Source: DATFVA01 sp963800255
GTDB taxonomy: Bacteria; Bacteroidota; Ignavibacteria; Ignavibacteriales; Ignavibacteriaceae
Length of the DNA: 64,000 bases
Assembly: GCA_963800255.1 (NCBI GenBank)
Contig: CAWDAK010000015.1
Coordinates: 247,341 to 311,340 of the forward strand
Direction: 5' to 3'
Shown here: piece after piece, positions 45,483-53,378 of the stretch
Layout of the letters: every line of letters begins with the position of its first letter
How positions within the stretch are numbered: position 1 is the first letter of the stretch
Notes under the pieces: model-generated
Database searches by the model: none
Seen by the model: the letters and a program-made list of their open reading frames with translations, nothing else
Told to the model about the DNA's origin: nothing
Made by a program: the position numbers and the translations under genes

Positions 45483-45848
45483 GTTAAATCTGCTTTTTTA
45501 TCGTCTTACAATTACAAACTTTACAAATAAATAACGTTAAATATAAAAATAATCCCTCCATCAGAAAAATTAATAATCCTTCTCCAGGAATCCCCTATGT
45601 TATAGCTTGGGGTGCCAATCTGAACCCGGAAATGCCTTATATCCTTGATCTTCAGAGTTCTTACAGGAATGCCCCCGTCATCCTATTTGAAGCAGGTATT
45701 GTCTTTCAATAAATAATAAATTGACTTTTATTTTTTTTTTTTCTATATTGGGACAGGAATTAAAAGGGATTCTGATAAAAAGTATTTTGCGCTGCTGATT
45801 ATTCTGAATACCTTAGAACTTTAAACTAAAATTGTTACGGGGATTAGT
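45483..45848. other. 366-bp intergenic region with a coding-like remnant
   Basis: Between a divergent kinase and a lipoprotein gene. A plus-strand frame from about 45551 to a TAA at 45710-45712 reads as ordinary protein (IPYVIAWGANLNPEM, then LFEAGIVFQ) but has no usable start, suggesting the tail of a lost gene. A run of twelve or more T residues follows at about 45730-45742. The final 100 bp probably contain the promoter of the downstream lipoprotein gene. Confidence 0.35.
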
Positions 45849-47204
45849 ATGAAGATTCTTCTGTTATCTGCAGCGTTAATGATTATTTCATCTCTTATTT
45901 TATGCTCCTGCAAAAAAGACAATCCTATCCCGCCAGGGGATCAGCCTCAATTAAATTTAACCCTGGAAGATACAAGCTGCACAGAAGCCTGGATAAAACT
46001 ATCAGCTGCAAATATCAGTTTACCTGCAGAAGTAATTCTAAGGCAGGATGACAGCTTAACTCAGGTTATTAGTCTGAATAGTGCAGATACATTACTTTAT
46101 ATAAATTCACTCCTTCCAAACCACACATACAAATTCCAATCAACAATTCAGGCAAACGATCAGACAAGCAATCCCGTTAGTATAACGACAATGGACACCA
46201 CTTCCCATAACTTCACTTGGCAAGCCTGGGCATTTGGCGGAGATGCAGGCGGTTGTAATCTCTACGATGCAGCTATCATCGATTTAAACGATATCTGGGC
46301 CGTTGGGCGTATAAATATTACAGATACAAGCCAGAATGGCTACACGATGTATAATGCTGTGCATTGGGATGGAAACAGCTGGACAACAAAAAGAATTCAG
46401 ACAATCTTCAGAGGTAATGTGATAACTGTCCCGCTAACCGGGGTATTTACCTTTTCAACAACGGATATTTGGATGGTAGGGAGCTTGCCTATCCACGGCG
46501 ATGGAAATAATTGGATAATGTATGATCTACGGACTACTGTCGATCCCAGCTTATCATTAGCAAAAGCTTGGGGCAAAAGCACAGATGATATGTATTTTGT
46601 TGGAAATTCAGGAAGTATAGCCCACTACCAAAACGGACAGTGGAGCAGGGTTGAAAGCGGAACGGATATGTCTCTTGTTGATATGTTTGGTATATCAGGT
46701 GATAATATATTTATAAGTGGCTCAGATGCTAACAATGTTAAAGGAATTATCCTGAAAAAAAATAGCTCGGGTTTCGAAACATTCGTAAACTCAAGGATTC
46801 TTATTCCTCAAGAATTATTTAATCCCGATCTATTTGGATCTTTACCGACAATCTGGCTTGATGAAAAAAATACACTTTATGCAGCTGGAAATTTATTATA
46901 CCAGTATAAATTCGGCAGATGGGATTATGTAAATTCATTGCCTCAAAACTATATCGGCGGTAATCCAGGCTTGTATTACAGGGGATATATCGGGGATGTA
47001 AAAGGAGTTAAATCGAATGATATGTGGATTGCCGGTGACAGAAACACGCTAAGGCATTTTAACGGAATTAGCTGGAAACAGATTGGGTACCCGTATAGTC
47101 CTGATAGTGATATTGTGTGGTATACTGTTTACCCAACAGAGAATAATGTGGCAGTTGTTGGGCGTAAGGGAGACGCTGCTATAGTAATGTTAATTAAAAG
47201 ATAG
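45849..47204 (+). CDS. Lipoprotein with beta-propeller-like repeats
   Basis: A 451-residue lipoprotein with a signal peptide ending in the lipobox LCSC (Cys about 19-20) and a short fibronectin type III-like domain (about 30-118, with YKFQSTIQAND). A larger domain (about 125-450) shows recurrent Trp-centred strands of the form (D)xW(A/M)VG and (W/Y)..VxSL, as in DIWAVG, DIWMVG, DMYFVG, DMWIAG. These are typical of surface seven-bladed propellers of Bacteroidota. Function unknown. A GGGGA box precedes the ATG and a strong hairpin follows the stop. Confidence 0.8.
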   Translation: MKILLLSAALMIISSLILCSCKKDNPIPPGDQPQLNLTLEDTSCTEAWIKLSAANISLPAEVILRQDDSLTQVISLNSADTLLYINSLLPNHTYKFQSTIQANDQTSNPVSITTMDTTSHNFTWQAWAFGGDAGGCNLYDAAIIDLNDIWAVGRINITDTSQNGYTMYNAVHWDGNSWTTKRIQTIFRGNVITVPLTGVFTFSTTDIWMVGSLPIHGDGNNWIMYDLRTTVDPSLSLAKAWGKSTDDMYFVGNSGSIAHYQNGQWSRVESGTDMSLVDMFGISGDNIFISGSDANNVKGIILKKNSSGFETFVNSRILIPQELFNPDLFGSLPTIWLDEKNTLYAAGNLLYQYKFGRWDYVNSLPQNYIGGNPGLYYRGYIGDVKGVKSNDMWIAGDRNTLRHFNGISWKQIGYPYSPDSDIVWYTVYPTENNVAVVGRKGDAAIVMLIKR

Positions 47205-47231
47205 ACTCCTGGTGCGGGCGGCACCAGGAGT
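47205..47231 (+). terminator. Hairpin after the propeller lipoprotein
   Basis: A perfect 11-bp stem, ACTCCTGGTGC (47205-47215) with GCACCAGGAGT (47221-47231), and a 5-nt loop. It starts on the base after the stop codon. No long T-run follows, so it may act as a stabiliser or factor-assisted terminator rather than a classical intrinsic terminator. Confidence 0.65.
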
Positions 47232-47347
47232 ATAATTGCAAACAAAAGTTAAAGCGACCATTTATATTGCGTACAAATGCGCTTTCCTGTTTGCATTGTA
47301 AAAATAACTATATCCGCCCTCTAATAAAACATAATTAGAGGTATAAA

Positions 47348-50300
47348 ATGAAACCTTTCCTTATTTTCCTTTTTCTTTTTTTCATTTCTTTTAGTCTTTA
47401 TCCACAAGATCAACATACCTATGGGCCTGTAAGAGAACAAGACTGGGGAACTTATTGGCTGCTTCCTAAATCTTCGCCTGAAGGTGGGGGTGAACATTAT
47501 ATTGGTGTCAACGCTGGACCGCCTGTAGTAAAATACATCTGTTTCTTGAACTGGCAATGGAATAATCAAAATATTCCTTCAGAGGCTACATTAACCTCAA
47601 TCGATATAGCATTTAAAGCTCGCAGTATGACTTATGCTCAAAGAAATTTACCTTTCACGTTCCATTGGATTGAAAGTAACTGGGAAAATATTGATATAAA
47701 TTACTATACTACTCAGGTCACATATAATGATGATAGGAAAATATTTGAGGACAACGTTGTATCCAATTCAAGCGGATATGTAACGTATACGGCTACAGTG
47801 ACAGGAGCTGATTTCTTAGCCAAAATCCAAACTGCCATAACAAATGTTGACAATTCTATAACTCTTGCAATGAGAAGCGAGGATGGGAGTGCGCCCTGGT
47901 GGAGAATTTATCCCATGGATAACGGCTCATCAACTTCACCATCAATTGATATAACATTTCACTATACAACTCAAACACAAAATTTCACCTTCTACAACAA
48001 AATTGGCAGTAACGAAAGTTATGGTGCGTTAGTCTTAGATAATGATTACCAGCATCCCTTTCCCTCCGGAACAACCAAACACCCTGCATGGGGATCACAT
48101 ACTATTCGTACTGATGAACTTCCCTTTGCTTATAATTGGAATCAATCAGGAACTACACAAAAACATCTTTTCTGGGGGCAGACTGGTGAGGCCGATAGAT
48201 ATGTCGTAAATAATGATTTCCAGGCAAACGCATCTAACCCTGTGTCAATGTGGGCTAATTTTGATCCAACCTCCCAAGTACATTTGGTTAATAAAATTGA
48301 AGGAATTGACGGAGGTTCCGGGTTTATAAATTTTGTAGATCCCTTTTATTATTATAAAGATAATAATATATGGTACCAATCTAATGAACCTAAAAAATAT
48401 ACTTCTCCATTTACAACATATAATAACTCTGATAATGCTTATGGAGGTGTCTTCCTACATCAAGATCCTACTTTCGATCCAAATGTTCCGAACTATTCCG
48501 TGCAGGCAATAAGCCCTCAAAACCTAGACGCTGGGGGTACTTTGGGAATTAGAAAGTTTTATTTCCAAAGCTGGTCTGCTGAACCAGTAAACAGCGCTTC
48601 GTTTCAAAACGTAACAGCACTAACAACCGCGGTTGTATTTAACAACAGCGGAGCAACAGTTAAAGCTAACCTCAAAGGTCAAGGCCTATCGAATAACTCA
48701 GAAGGATATTCCTTGGGCAGCCAAAGGAAAATCGTCCGAACGGTAGACTATCAGGTGGGCTATTTGCATCGGGTTTATGAAAGTATGGGTCACGTTTGGT
48801 ATGAAATAAGCATTAATAACGGTCAGTCCTGGACTCTGATGAATAACGGGAAACCACTTGATGTATCTGGTGGTTCGCATCCCTCGATCGACTGGGTTTT
48901 AACGAACGGACCTCTTCCCAGAAGTTATATCGTAATTACATTTCAACAGAAAGAACCCGGTACTGGTTATCACTACTCTATACAGGCTGTTGTATTTGCT
49001 GGTCTCATAGCCAAAGACGGAAATTCCATTTATAGCAAAATCCAAACAGAAACCGTCTATTCGGGCTATGAATCCTCTCAGATTAACACAACACCTGTAA
49101 TAGCGATGTATCCTGCTTATCAGGGAGCAGGAGTACAGATAGTATGGCATACAAATTCCGGATTGAGACGTCAGCAAGCAAATATTACAAATCTTTCTCA
49201 GGATCCTTTACTTTTATCAGGTAGTTCTTCCATTTTATCCGGAACAACTTTGAGTAGTATTAACCCATCAATAGATGCATTTAGAAATGGAAATCTCGGC
49301 GGTTTATATGGTTTAGCCTGGGAGGATAACAGGACTATCTGGTATGCTAAAATATATCCAAATGGTGTAATTCAGGGAACTGCTTATAACGTTTCGGGAC
49401 AGGACGGGTTTAGTTATAATAATACACCGTCAGTTTATATGACAAGTCAAACTGCTAGAGTAGTCTGGTTAGCAAAACATTATCAGATTATGTCACCGGT
49501 TGTAGTATATAAGGGCGTTGACGCTGATCGGTATTGGAATTTCAGCTATGGAGCACGTTCTTTGACTATTAACAGTGATAATGACGATAATTATTTTGCA
49601 TTCGCGTGGAGCGAATCAGGGAATTTAAAGTTCGTTGATAATACTCTGTCTACGATTAGATCAATATCAGGAATTACGGCACAAGATGTCCAACTTTCCA
49701 ATGGAGTGGGATCCTCAAGTATGTATGTAGATGCTCTAAATACCGCGACGGCCCCGTTCTACTTTCTGACCTCTAACAATTTAAGCACGTATTATTCCCT
49801 CGAAAAGGTGACGGGACTAGCCGAAATGCACACGGGCAGGCAGGGAGTTATCTCCGCCGACAGTGTTCAGTTTTATTTTATGCTCGGAGATATTACTATT
49901 GAGAATAATCCGATAGGTTTTATATCCCTGAATGATAGCATCACTATCAACACGAAGAATGACTTAAATCAATGTCTGCTTAGTAGCCCTATTTCCATTA
50001 ATGATAATTCACAGTTTCTCTATAGTGTTTGCTTCGGCACAACAGATTCTCTGGCTGCAGCTAATCTATTGGGAGAAAACGGCTATGTAAATTTTCTTGT
50101 AACCTTAATCGACGAATCAACAGGTGAGGTCTTGGGTGTTCTTGATGATATTACATTTACACCGGATAACCTAACCGAATATGATAATATCTCTTATGAG
50201 GTGAATACCTCCGGGATTGGAAATAGGACGGTCAGATTAAAACTAACGGTAGACAATAACTTTGATGCACTCTATTCATTGACCGACGCGATGAATGATC

Positions 50301-50626
50301 AGGATGTACTTGAAAAAAGGGCATCCAATATGGTAGATTATAACAATGGTATAGATTTAATCACCACATATGATATGTTTCAGAATTACCCGAATCCATT
50401 TAACCCCGCGACAACGATAAACTATCAGCTGCCGAAGACAGGATTTGTTACCATTAAGATCTATGATATCCTGGGTAAGGAAGTTGCAACCCTGGTAAAT
50501 GAACAGAAGACCCAGGGAAGGTATTCAGTTAACTTTGATGCTTCCAGACTGGCAAGCGGCGTGTACATATACCAGCTAAGGGCTAATGATTATGTAAGTT
50601 CGAAGAAGATGCTGCTTTTGAAATAA
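47348..50626 (+). CDS. Large secreted T9SS cargo protein with DNRLRE-like and propeller-like regions
   Basis: A 1092-residue exported protein. A signal peptide (about 1-19) leads to a disaggregatase/DNRLRE-like beta-sandwich (about 25-200) and a long middle region (about 210-900) with Trp/Tyr-rich strands such as LYGLAWEDNRTIWYA and ARVVWLAKH, which suggests propeller repeats. The C-terminal 85 residues (about 1005-1092) are a T9SS sorting domain starting FQNYPNPFNPATTINY and ending MLLLK. No catalytic motif was recognised; a surface adhesin or carbohydrate-active protein is possible. It has an AGAGGT ribosome binding site. Confidence 0.83.
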   Translation: MKPFLIFLFLFFISFSLYPQDQHTYGPVREQDWGTYWLLPKSSPEGGGEHYIGVNAGPPVVKYICFLNWQWNNQNIPSEATLTSIDIAFKARSMTYAQRNLPFTFHWIESNWENIDINYYTTQVTYNDDRKIFEDNVVSNSSGYVTYTATVTGADFLAKIQTAITNVDNSITLAMRSEDGSAPWWRIYPMDNGSSTSPSIDITFHYTTQTQNFTFYNKIGSNESYGALVLDNDYQHPFPSGTTKHPAWGSHTIRTDELPFAYNWNQSGTTQKHLFWGQTGEADRYVVNNDFQANASNPVSMWANFDPTSQVHLVNKIEGIDGGSGFINFVDPFYYYKDNNIWYQSNEPKKYTSPFTTYNNSDNAYGGVFLHQDPTFDPNVPNYSVQAISPQNLDAGGTLGIRKFYFQSWSAEPVNSASFQNVTALTTAVVFNNSGATVKANLKGQGLSNNSEGYSLGSQRKIVRTVDYQVGYLHRVYESMGHVWYEISINNGQSWTLMNNGKPLDVSGGSHPSIDWVLTNGPLPRSYIVITFQQKEPGTGYHYSIQAVVFAGLIAKDGNSIYSKIQTETVYSGYESSQINTTPVIAMYPAYQGAGVQIVWHTNSGLRRQQANITNLSQDPLLLSGSSSILSGTTLSSINPSIDAFRNGNLGGLYGLAWEDNRTIWYAKIYPNGVIQGTAYNVSGQDGFSYNNTPSVYMTSQTARVVWLAKHYQIMSPVVVYKGVDADRYWNFSYGARSLTINSDNDDNYFAFAWSESGNLKFVDNTLSTIRSISGITAQDVQLSNGVGSSSMYVDALNTATAPFYFLTSNNLSTYYSLEKVTGLAEMHTGRQGVISADSVQFYFMLGDITIENNPIGFISLNDSITINTKNDLNQCLLSSPISINDNSQFLYSVCFGTTDSLAAANLLGENGYVNFLVTLIDESTGEVLGVLDDITFTPDNLTEYDNISYEVNTSGIGNRTVRLKLTVDNNFDALYSLTDAMNDQDVLEKRASNMVDYNNGIDLITTYDMFQNYPNPFNPATTINYQLPKTGFVTIKIYDILGKEVATLVNEQKTQGRYSVNFDASRLASGVYIYQLRANDYVSSKKMLLLK

Positions 50627-50642
50627 CGACAAATGTCGTTAT
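50623..50642 (+). terminator. Stop-codon-spanning hairpin
   Basis: A 20-bp palindrome, ATAACGACA-AA-TGTCGTTAT, whose 5' arm contains the TAA stop (50624-50626) of the large T9SS gene. It probably stabilises the message end or assists termination, together with the stronger hairpin 36 bp further on. Confidence 0.5.
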
Positions 50643-50677
50643 AGTAAGTGATGGATCGATTTTAAGAGAAAAAGTGA

Positions 50678-50702
50678 GAGGCTGCCTCAAACGGGCAGCC
50701 TC
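50678..50702. terminator. Bidirectional intrinsic terminator
   Basis: Stem GAGGCTGCC (50678-50686) with GGCAGCCTC (50694-50702), loop of 7 nt, followed by TTT. It lies between the 3' ends of two convergent genes (the T9SS protein on + and the nitroreductase on -), so it is placed to serve both. Confidence 0.8.
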
Positions 50703-50736
50703 TTTACGATTAACGATGGCAGAGAAAAAATACAAT

Positions 50737-51648
50737 TCAGGCTTCGGTTACTTTTGCGAAGGTTCTTTTAATACCTTTATGATATTTAACTTTGGGGTAC
50801 CCTATGATGAGGAAAATACCGCTTTTGCACCTGTTATTTATATGATATTTTTGCTTTAGCGAAGTGCCGCCGTGTTCGAGGAAAGGATGTATACTTCCTA
50901 TCATACAGGTTCCAAGCCCCAGGGATTCTGCTGCAAGCATTGCATAACAGGCCGGGATATAAGGATCAGCGCGGTCTGAATAAGGAGAGCCATAAAAGTA
51001 CAATGCAAGCGGGGCATTATACAGAAGCCAGTCCTCACCTTTTTTATTCCTTTCAACAACAAATTCAATCAGCGGTACAAGGAAGGATTTATACATTTCA
51101 TAGTCAACGTGCGAAAGGAAAGGTTTCCAGAAAGGCAGTGTCCATTTTGAAAACATCCAGCGGATGCTCTCCAGGTATTTAATGAAATCATCTGAGAATG
51201 CCTTGACCTTTTCCTTACCCCTGAAGATCACAACTTCCACATCAGAAGGAGGAATACCCATCGGGGAGGTTACCGCAGCTTTCATTATCTGATCAATAAT
51301 TTCCTGTTCAACCTGTTTATCCTTAAAGTCTCTTATACTTCTCCGTTTGAACAAAAGTGAATATAGCTGTTCGTAATTTGCTGCTGTTTTTGCTTCGGGG
51401 AGCGGAACGAAGTCGTCCATTGTAATTGTACGTCCTTCTACCTCGATACAATCTTCGGGACAAACGGCTGCACACTGGGCGCAGCCTACACAGCCGAAGA
51501 CCGGGTTTTGGTCAATTGTGATTTTCCCGTTCTTCATCTGAAGTGTAAGGTCTTTGCAGACTACCGAGCACAGGCCGCAATCGCTGCACTGACTAAAATC
51601 AATCTTTACCTGAGCATTTTCACTGGTACGCGATGTTGTAATAGACAT
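50737..51648 (-). CDS. Nitroreductase with N-terminal 2[4Fe-4S] ferredoxin domain
   Basis: A 303-residue fusion. The N-terminal ferredoxin domain (about 15-70) has two cluster motifs, CSDCGLCSVVC and CVGCAQCAAVCPEDC. The FMN-binding nitroreductase domain (about 95-295) begins with RRSIRDF, the usual phosphate-binding start, and has SPMGIPPS and an AESLGLGTCMIG segment. Such fusions pass electrons from ferredoxin-type donors to FMN substrates. The gene has a GGAAAGAAT upstream sequence. The ferredoxin and flavoprotein genes at 51752-53184 are upstream on the same strand. Confidence 0.9.
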   Translation of the reverse strand: MSITTSRTSENAQVKIDFSQCSDCGLCSVVCKDLTLQMKNGKITIDQNPVFGCVGCAQCAAVCPEDCIEVEGRTITMDDFVPLPEAKTAANYEQLYSLLFKRRSIRDFKDKQVEQEIIDQIMKAAVTSPMGIPPSDVEVVIFRGKEKVKAFSDDFIKYLESIRWMFSKWTLPFWKPFLSHVDYEMYKSFLVPLIEFVVERNKKGEDWLLYNAPLALYFYGSPYSDRADPYIPACYAMLAAESLGLGTCMIGSIHPFLEHGGTSLKQKYHINNRCKSGIFLIIGYPKVKYHKGIKRTFAKVTEA

Positions 51649-51751
51649 ATTCTTTCCCCGGATATATTATTCCCGTTATTTAGTCATCTGAAGATATTTT
51701 ATAAAAACCGAAGAAGCAACAACAATTTTGCGGCTGAGGGGAAAGGTTCAA

Positions 51752-52942
51752 TTAATATATTTTTGGATTGGTGCTCTTTTCTATGAATACCTTTGCAACA
51801 TCGTAGATCAGGGAGGGATTGTTTACAAGAGCAGTTGTGAATAATTTTTTCAGGGTTCTTTTCTCGTAAGGAACTTTTGAGAAGCTGCGGGCGATACTGT
51901 TAAATTTTTCATCTGAGAAATTATAAATTCCATTCTTTATCCGGTCAAAGATCTCATGTCTTTTTCCTAAACGTTTAGCCCATTCATCATCATACTTTAG
52001 AATATGATCCGGGTTTTTTGTTTTAACAGATACCGCAGCAATTTCTCCTGCTGAATTGCCCCCTCTCATTCCACTTGAAATACCTCCGCCGCTTAAGGGA
52101 TTTACCTGCCTGGCGGCATCTCCTGCAAGCAGAATTCCCGGCGCAGAGATCTTAGGTAAGGTAATGCTGCAGGGTACTCCCCCCGCTATCGTAGTAAGTA
52201 CAGGGGCTTCAGGGTAATGCTTGCACATAAAATCATTCAGAAAGGACTGTGCAGATTTCCTCTTTCCTATAAGTCCGCTTACCCCTAACCCGATATTAGC
52301 CTTACCGTCTCCCTTTGGGAATATCCAGAAATAGCCATTGGGCGCATATTCCTGACCAAAATAAAAGTAGAGTGCATCTTCTTTAACCGGAATATTTGCA
52401 GCTGTAATCTGTACGGCGCTTTCCATATCACGGAAATCTATGTGTGTTTTTAATCCTGCCCACCGCCCGACGCGCGATTCCACCCCGTCTGCTGCAATCA
52501 CCACTTTTGCATTTACTTCTCTTTGTTCTCCATTAAACTCATATTTCACTCCGCTTACTTTACCATCAGTAAAGAGTAGGCCGTTAACATAAGCCCTGGT
52601 TAAAATTTCAGCGCCTGCGGCTGCGGCAGTTCTGGCCAGTTCATAGTCAAATATCCGGCGCTCAAGAACATAACCCGCATCACCGAAGTCAATTATTACT
52701 TCATTTCCATCAGGAGCATTGAAAGAAAATTTACTTATTACAGCAGCAATCCATTTGGGATCCGGCTGAATAAATTCTTCGAGTCCTGCCTTGCTGATTG
52801 CCTCTCCGCATCTAACCGGGTATCCCACATCGCGGTCCTTTTCAAGCATTAGTACGGAAACTCCCTGCTCAGCGGCCGTTCTTGCAGCGATGCTTCCCGC
52901 TGGTCCTGCCCCCACAACAACTACGTCGTAATTCTTATTCAT
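51752..52942 (-). CDS. Geranylgeranyl reductase-family flavoprotein
   Basis: A 396-residue FAD oxidoreductase. The dinucleotide-binding GAGPAGS (11-17) and the family motif GYPVRCGEAIS (about 40-50) are present, with the second FAD motif AGDAARQVNPLSGGG (about 277-291). Enzymes of this family reduce isoprenoid double bonds in lipids, quinones or chlorophyll side chains. The substrate in this non-phototrophic-looking context is unclear; menaquinone tail saturation is one option. Its start overlaps the ferredoxin stop (ATGA), so the ferredoxin is probably its electron donor. Confidence 0.88.
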   Translation of the reverse strand: MNKNYDVVVVGAGPAGSIAARTAAEQGVSVLMLEKDRDVGYPVRCGEAISKAGLEEFIQPDPKWIAAVISKFSFNAPDGNEVIIDFGDAGYVLERRIFDYELARTAAAAGAEILTRAYVNGLLFTDGKVSGVKYEFNGEQREVNAKVVIAADGVESRVGRWAGLKTHIDFRDMESAVQITAANIPVKEDALYFYFGQEYAPNGYFWIFPKGDGKANIGLGVSGLIGKRKSAQSFLNDFMCKHYPEAPVLTTIAGGVPCSITLPKISAPGILLAGDAARQVNPLSGGGISSGMRGGNSAGEIAAVSVKTKNPDHILKYDDEWAKRLGKRHEIFDRIKNGIYNFSDEKFNSIARSFSKVPYEKRTLKKLFTTALVNNPSLIYDVAKVFIEKSTNPKIY

Positions 52943-53184
52943 ATTTCATCAACTCCCGACATCTGTGCCGGCACCCCATCTTTTTTAAATTCAATAACCT
53001 CAATGGGGCAGCTCCAAACGCATTTTGCACAATTGGTGCATCGCGGATCAATTATACTTATCTCGGCCTCTTTTAATTCGATTGCGTCTTCGGGACAAAC
53101 TCCCACGCAGCAGCCGCAAAAGTCGCATTTATTGGGTATAATATGAATTAAGAGCTTACCGTTTTTAGCCTGTCTGTACTTCAT
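52939..53184 (-). CDS. 2[4Fe-4S] ferredoxin
   Basis: An 81-residue bacterial-type ferredoxin with two cluster motifs, CDFCGCCVGVCP and CTNCAKCVWSCP (about residues 20-31 and 49-60). The C-terminal tail is about 20 residues longer than the minimal fold. It is translationally coupled to the downstream geranylgeranyl reductase by a 4-bp overlap, suggesting a dedicated electron-transfer pair. Confidence 0.93.
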   Translation of the reverse strand: MKYRQAKNGKLLIHIIPNKCDFCGCCVGVCPEDAIELKEAEISIIDPRCTNCAKCVWSCPIEVIEFKKDGVPAQMSGVDEI

Positions 53185-53350
53185 TATTAATATTTAATTT
53201 GATTGGATAGAAAATAAAAATAAATGGACTGAAAGAATATGTTCAAATAAGGAAAGAATTTTTCTGCAGTTTTCCGAAATACGTATTTTTTTCTCTATTA
53301 AAACAATAGAAATTTGTCTGATTAATTATTTAATCGAGGCAGGGGCACTA

Positions 53351-53378
53351 AAGCCGCATATATTGCGGCTTTTTTTTT
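53351..53378 (+). terminator. Strong intrinsic terminator, T-run on the plus strand
   Basis: Stem AAGCCGCA (53351-53358) with TGCGGCTT (53364-53371), then a run of eight or nine T residues on the plus strand. dnaG ends at 53378 on the minus strand, where the same hairpin would carry only TTT. The strong direction is plus, yet no plus-strand gene was found upstream (53185-53350). Confidence 0.75.
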
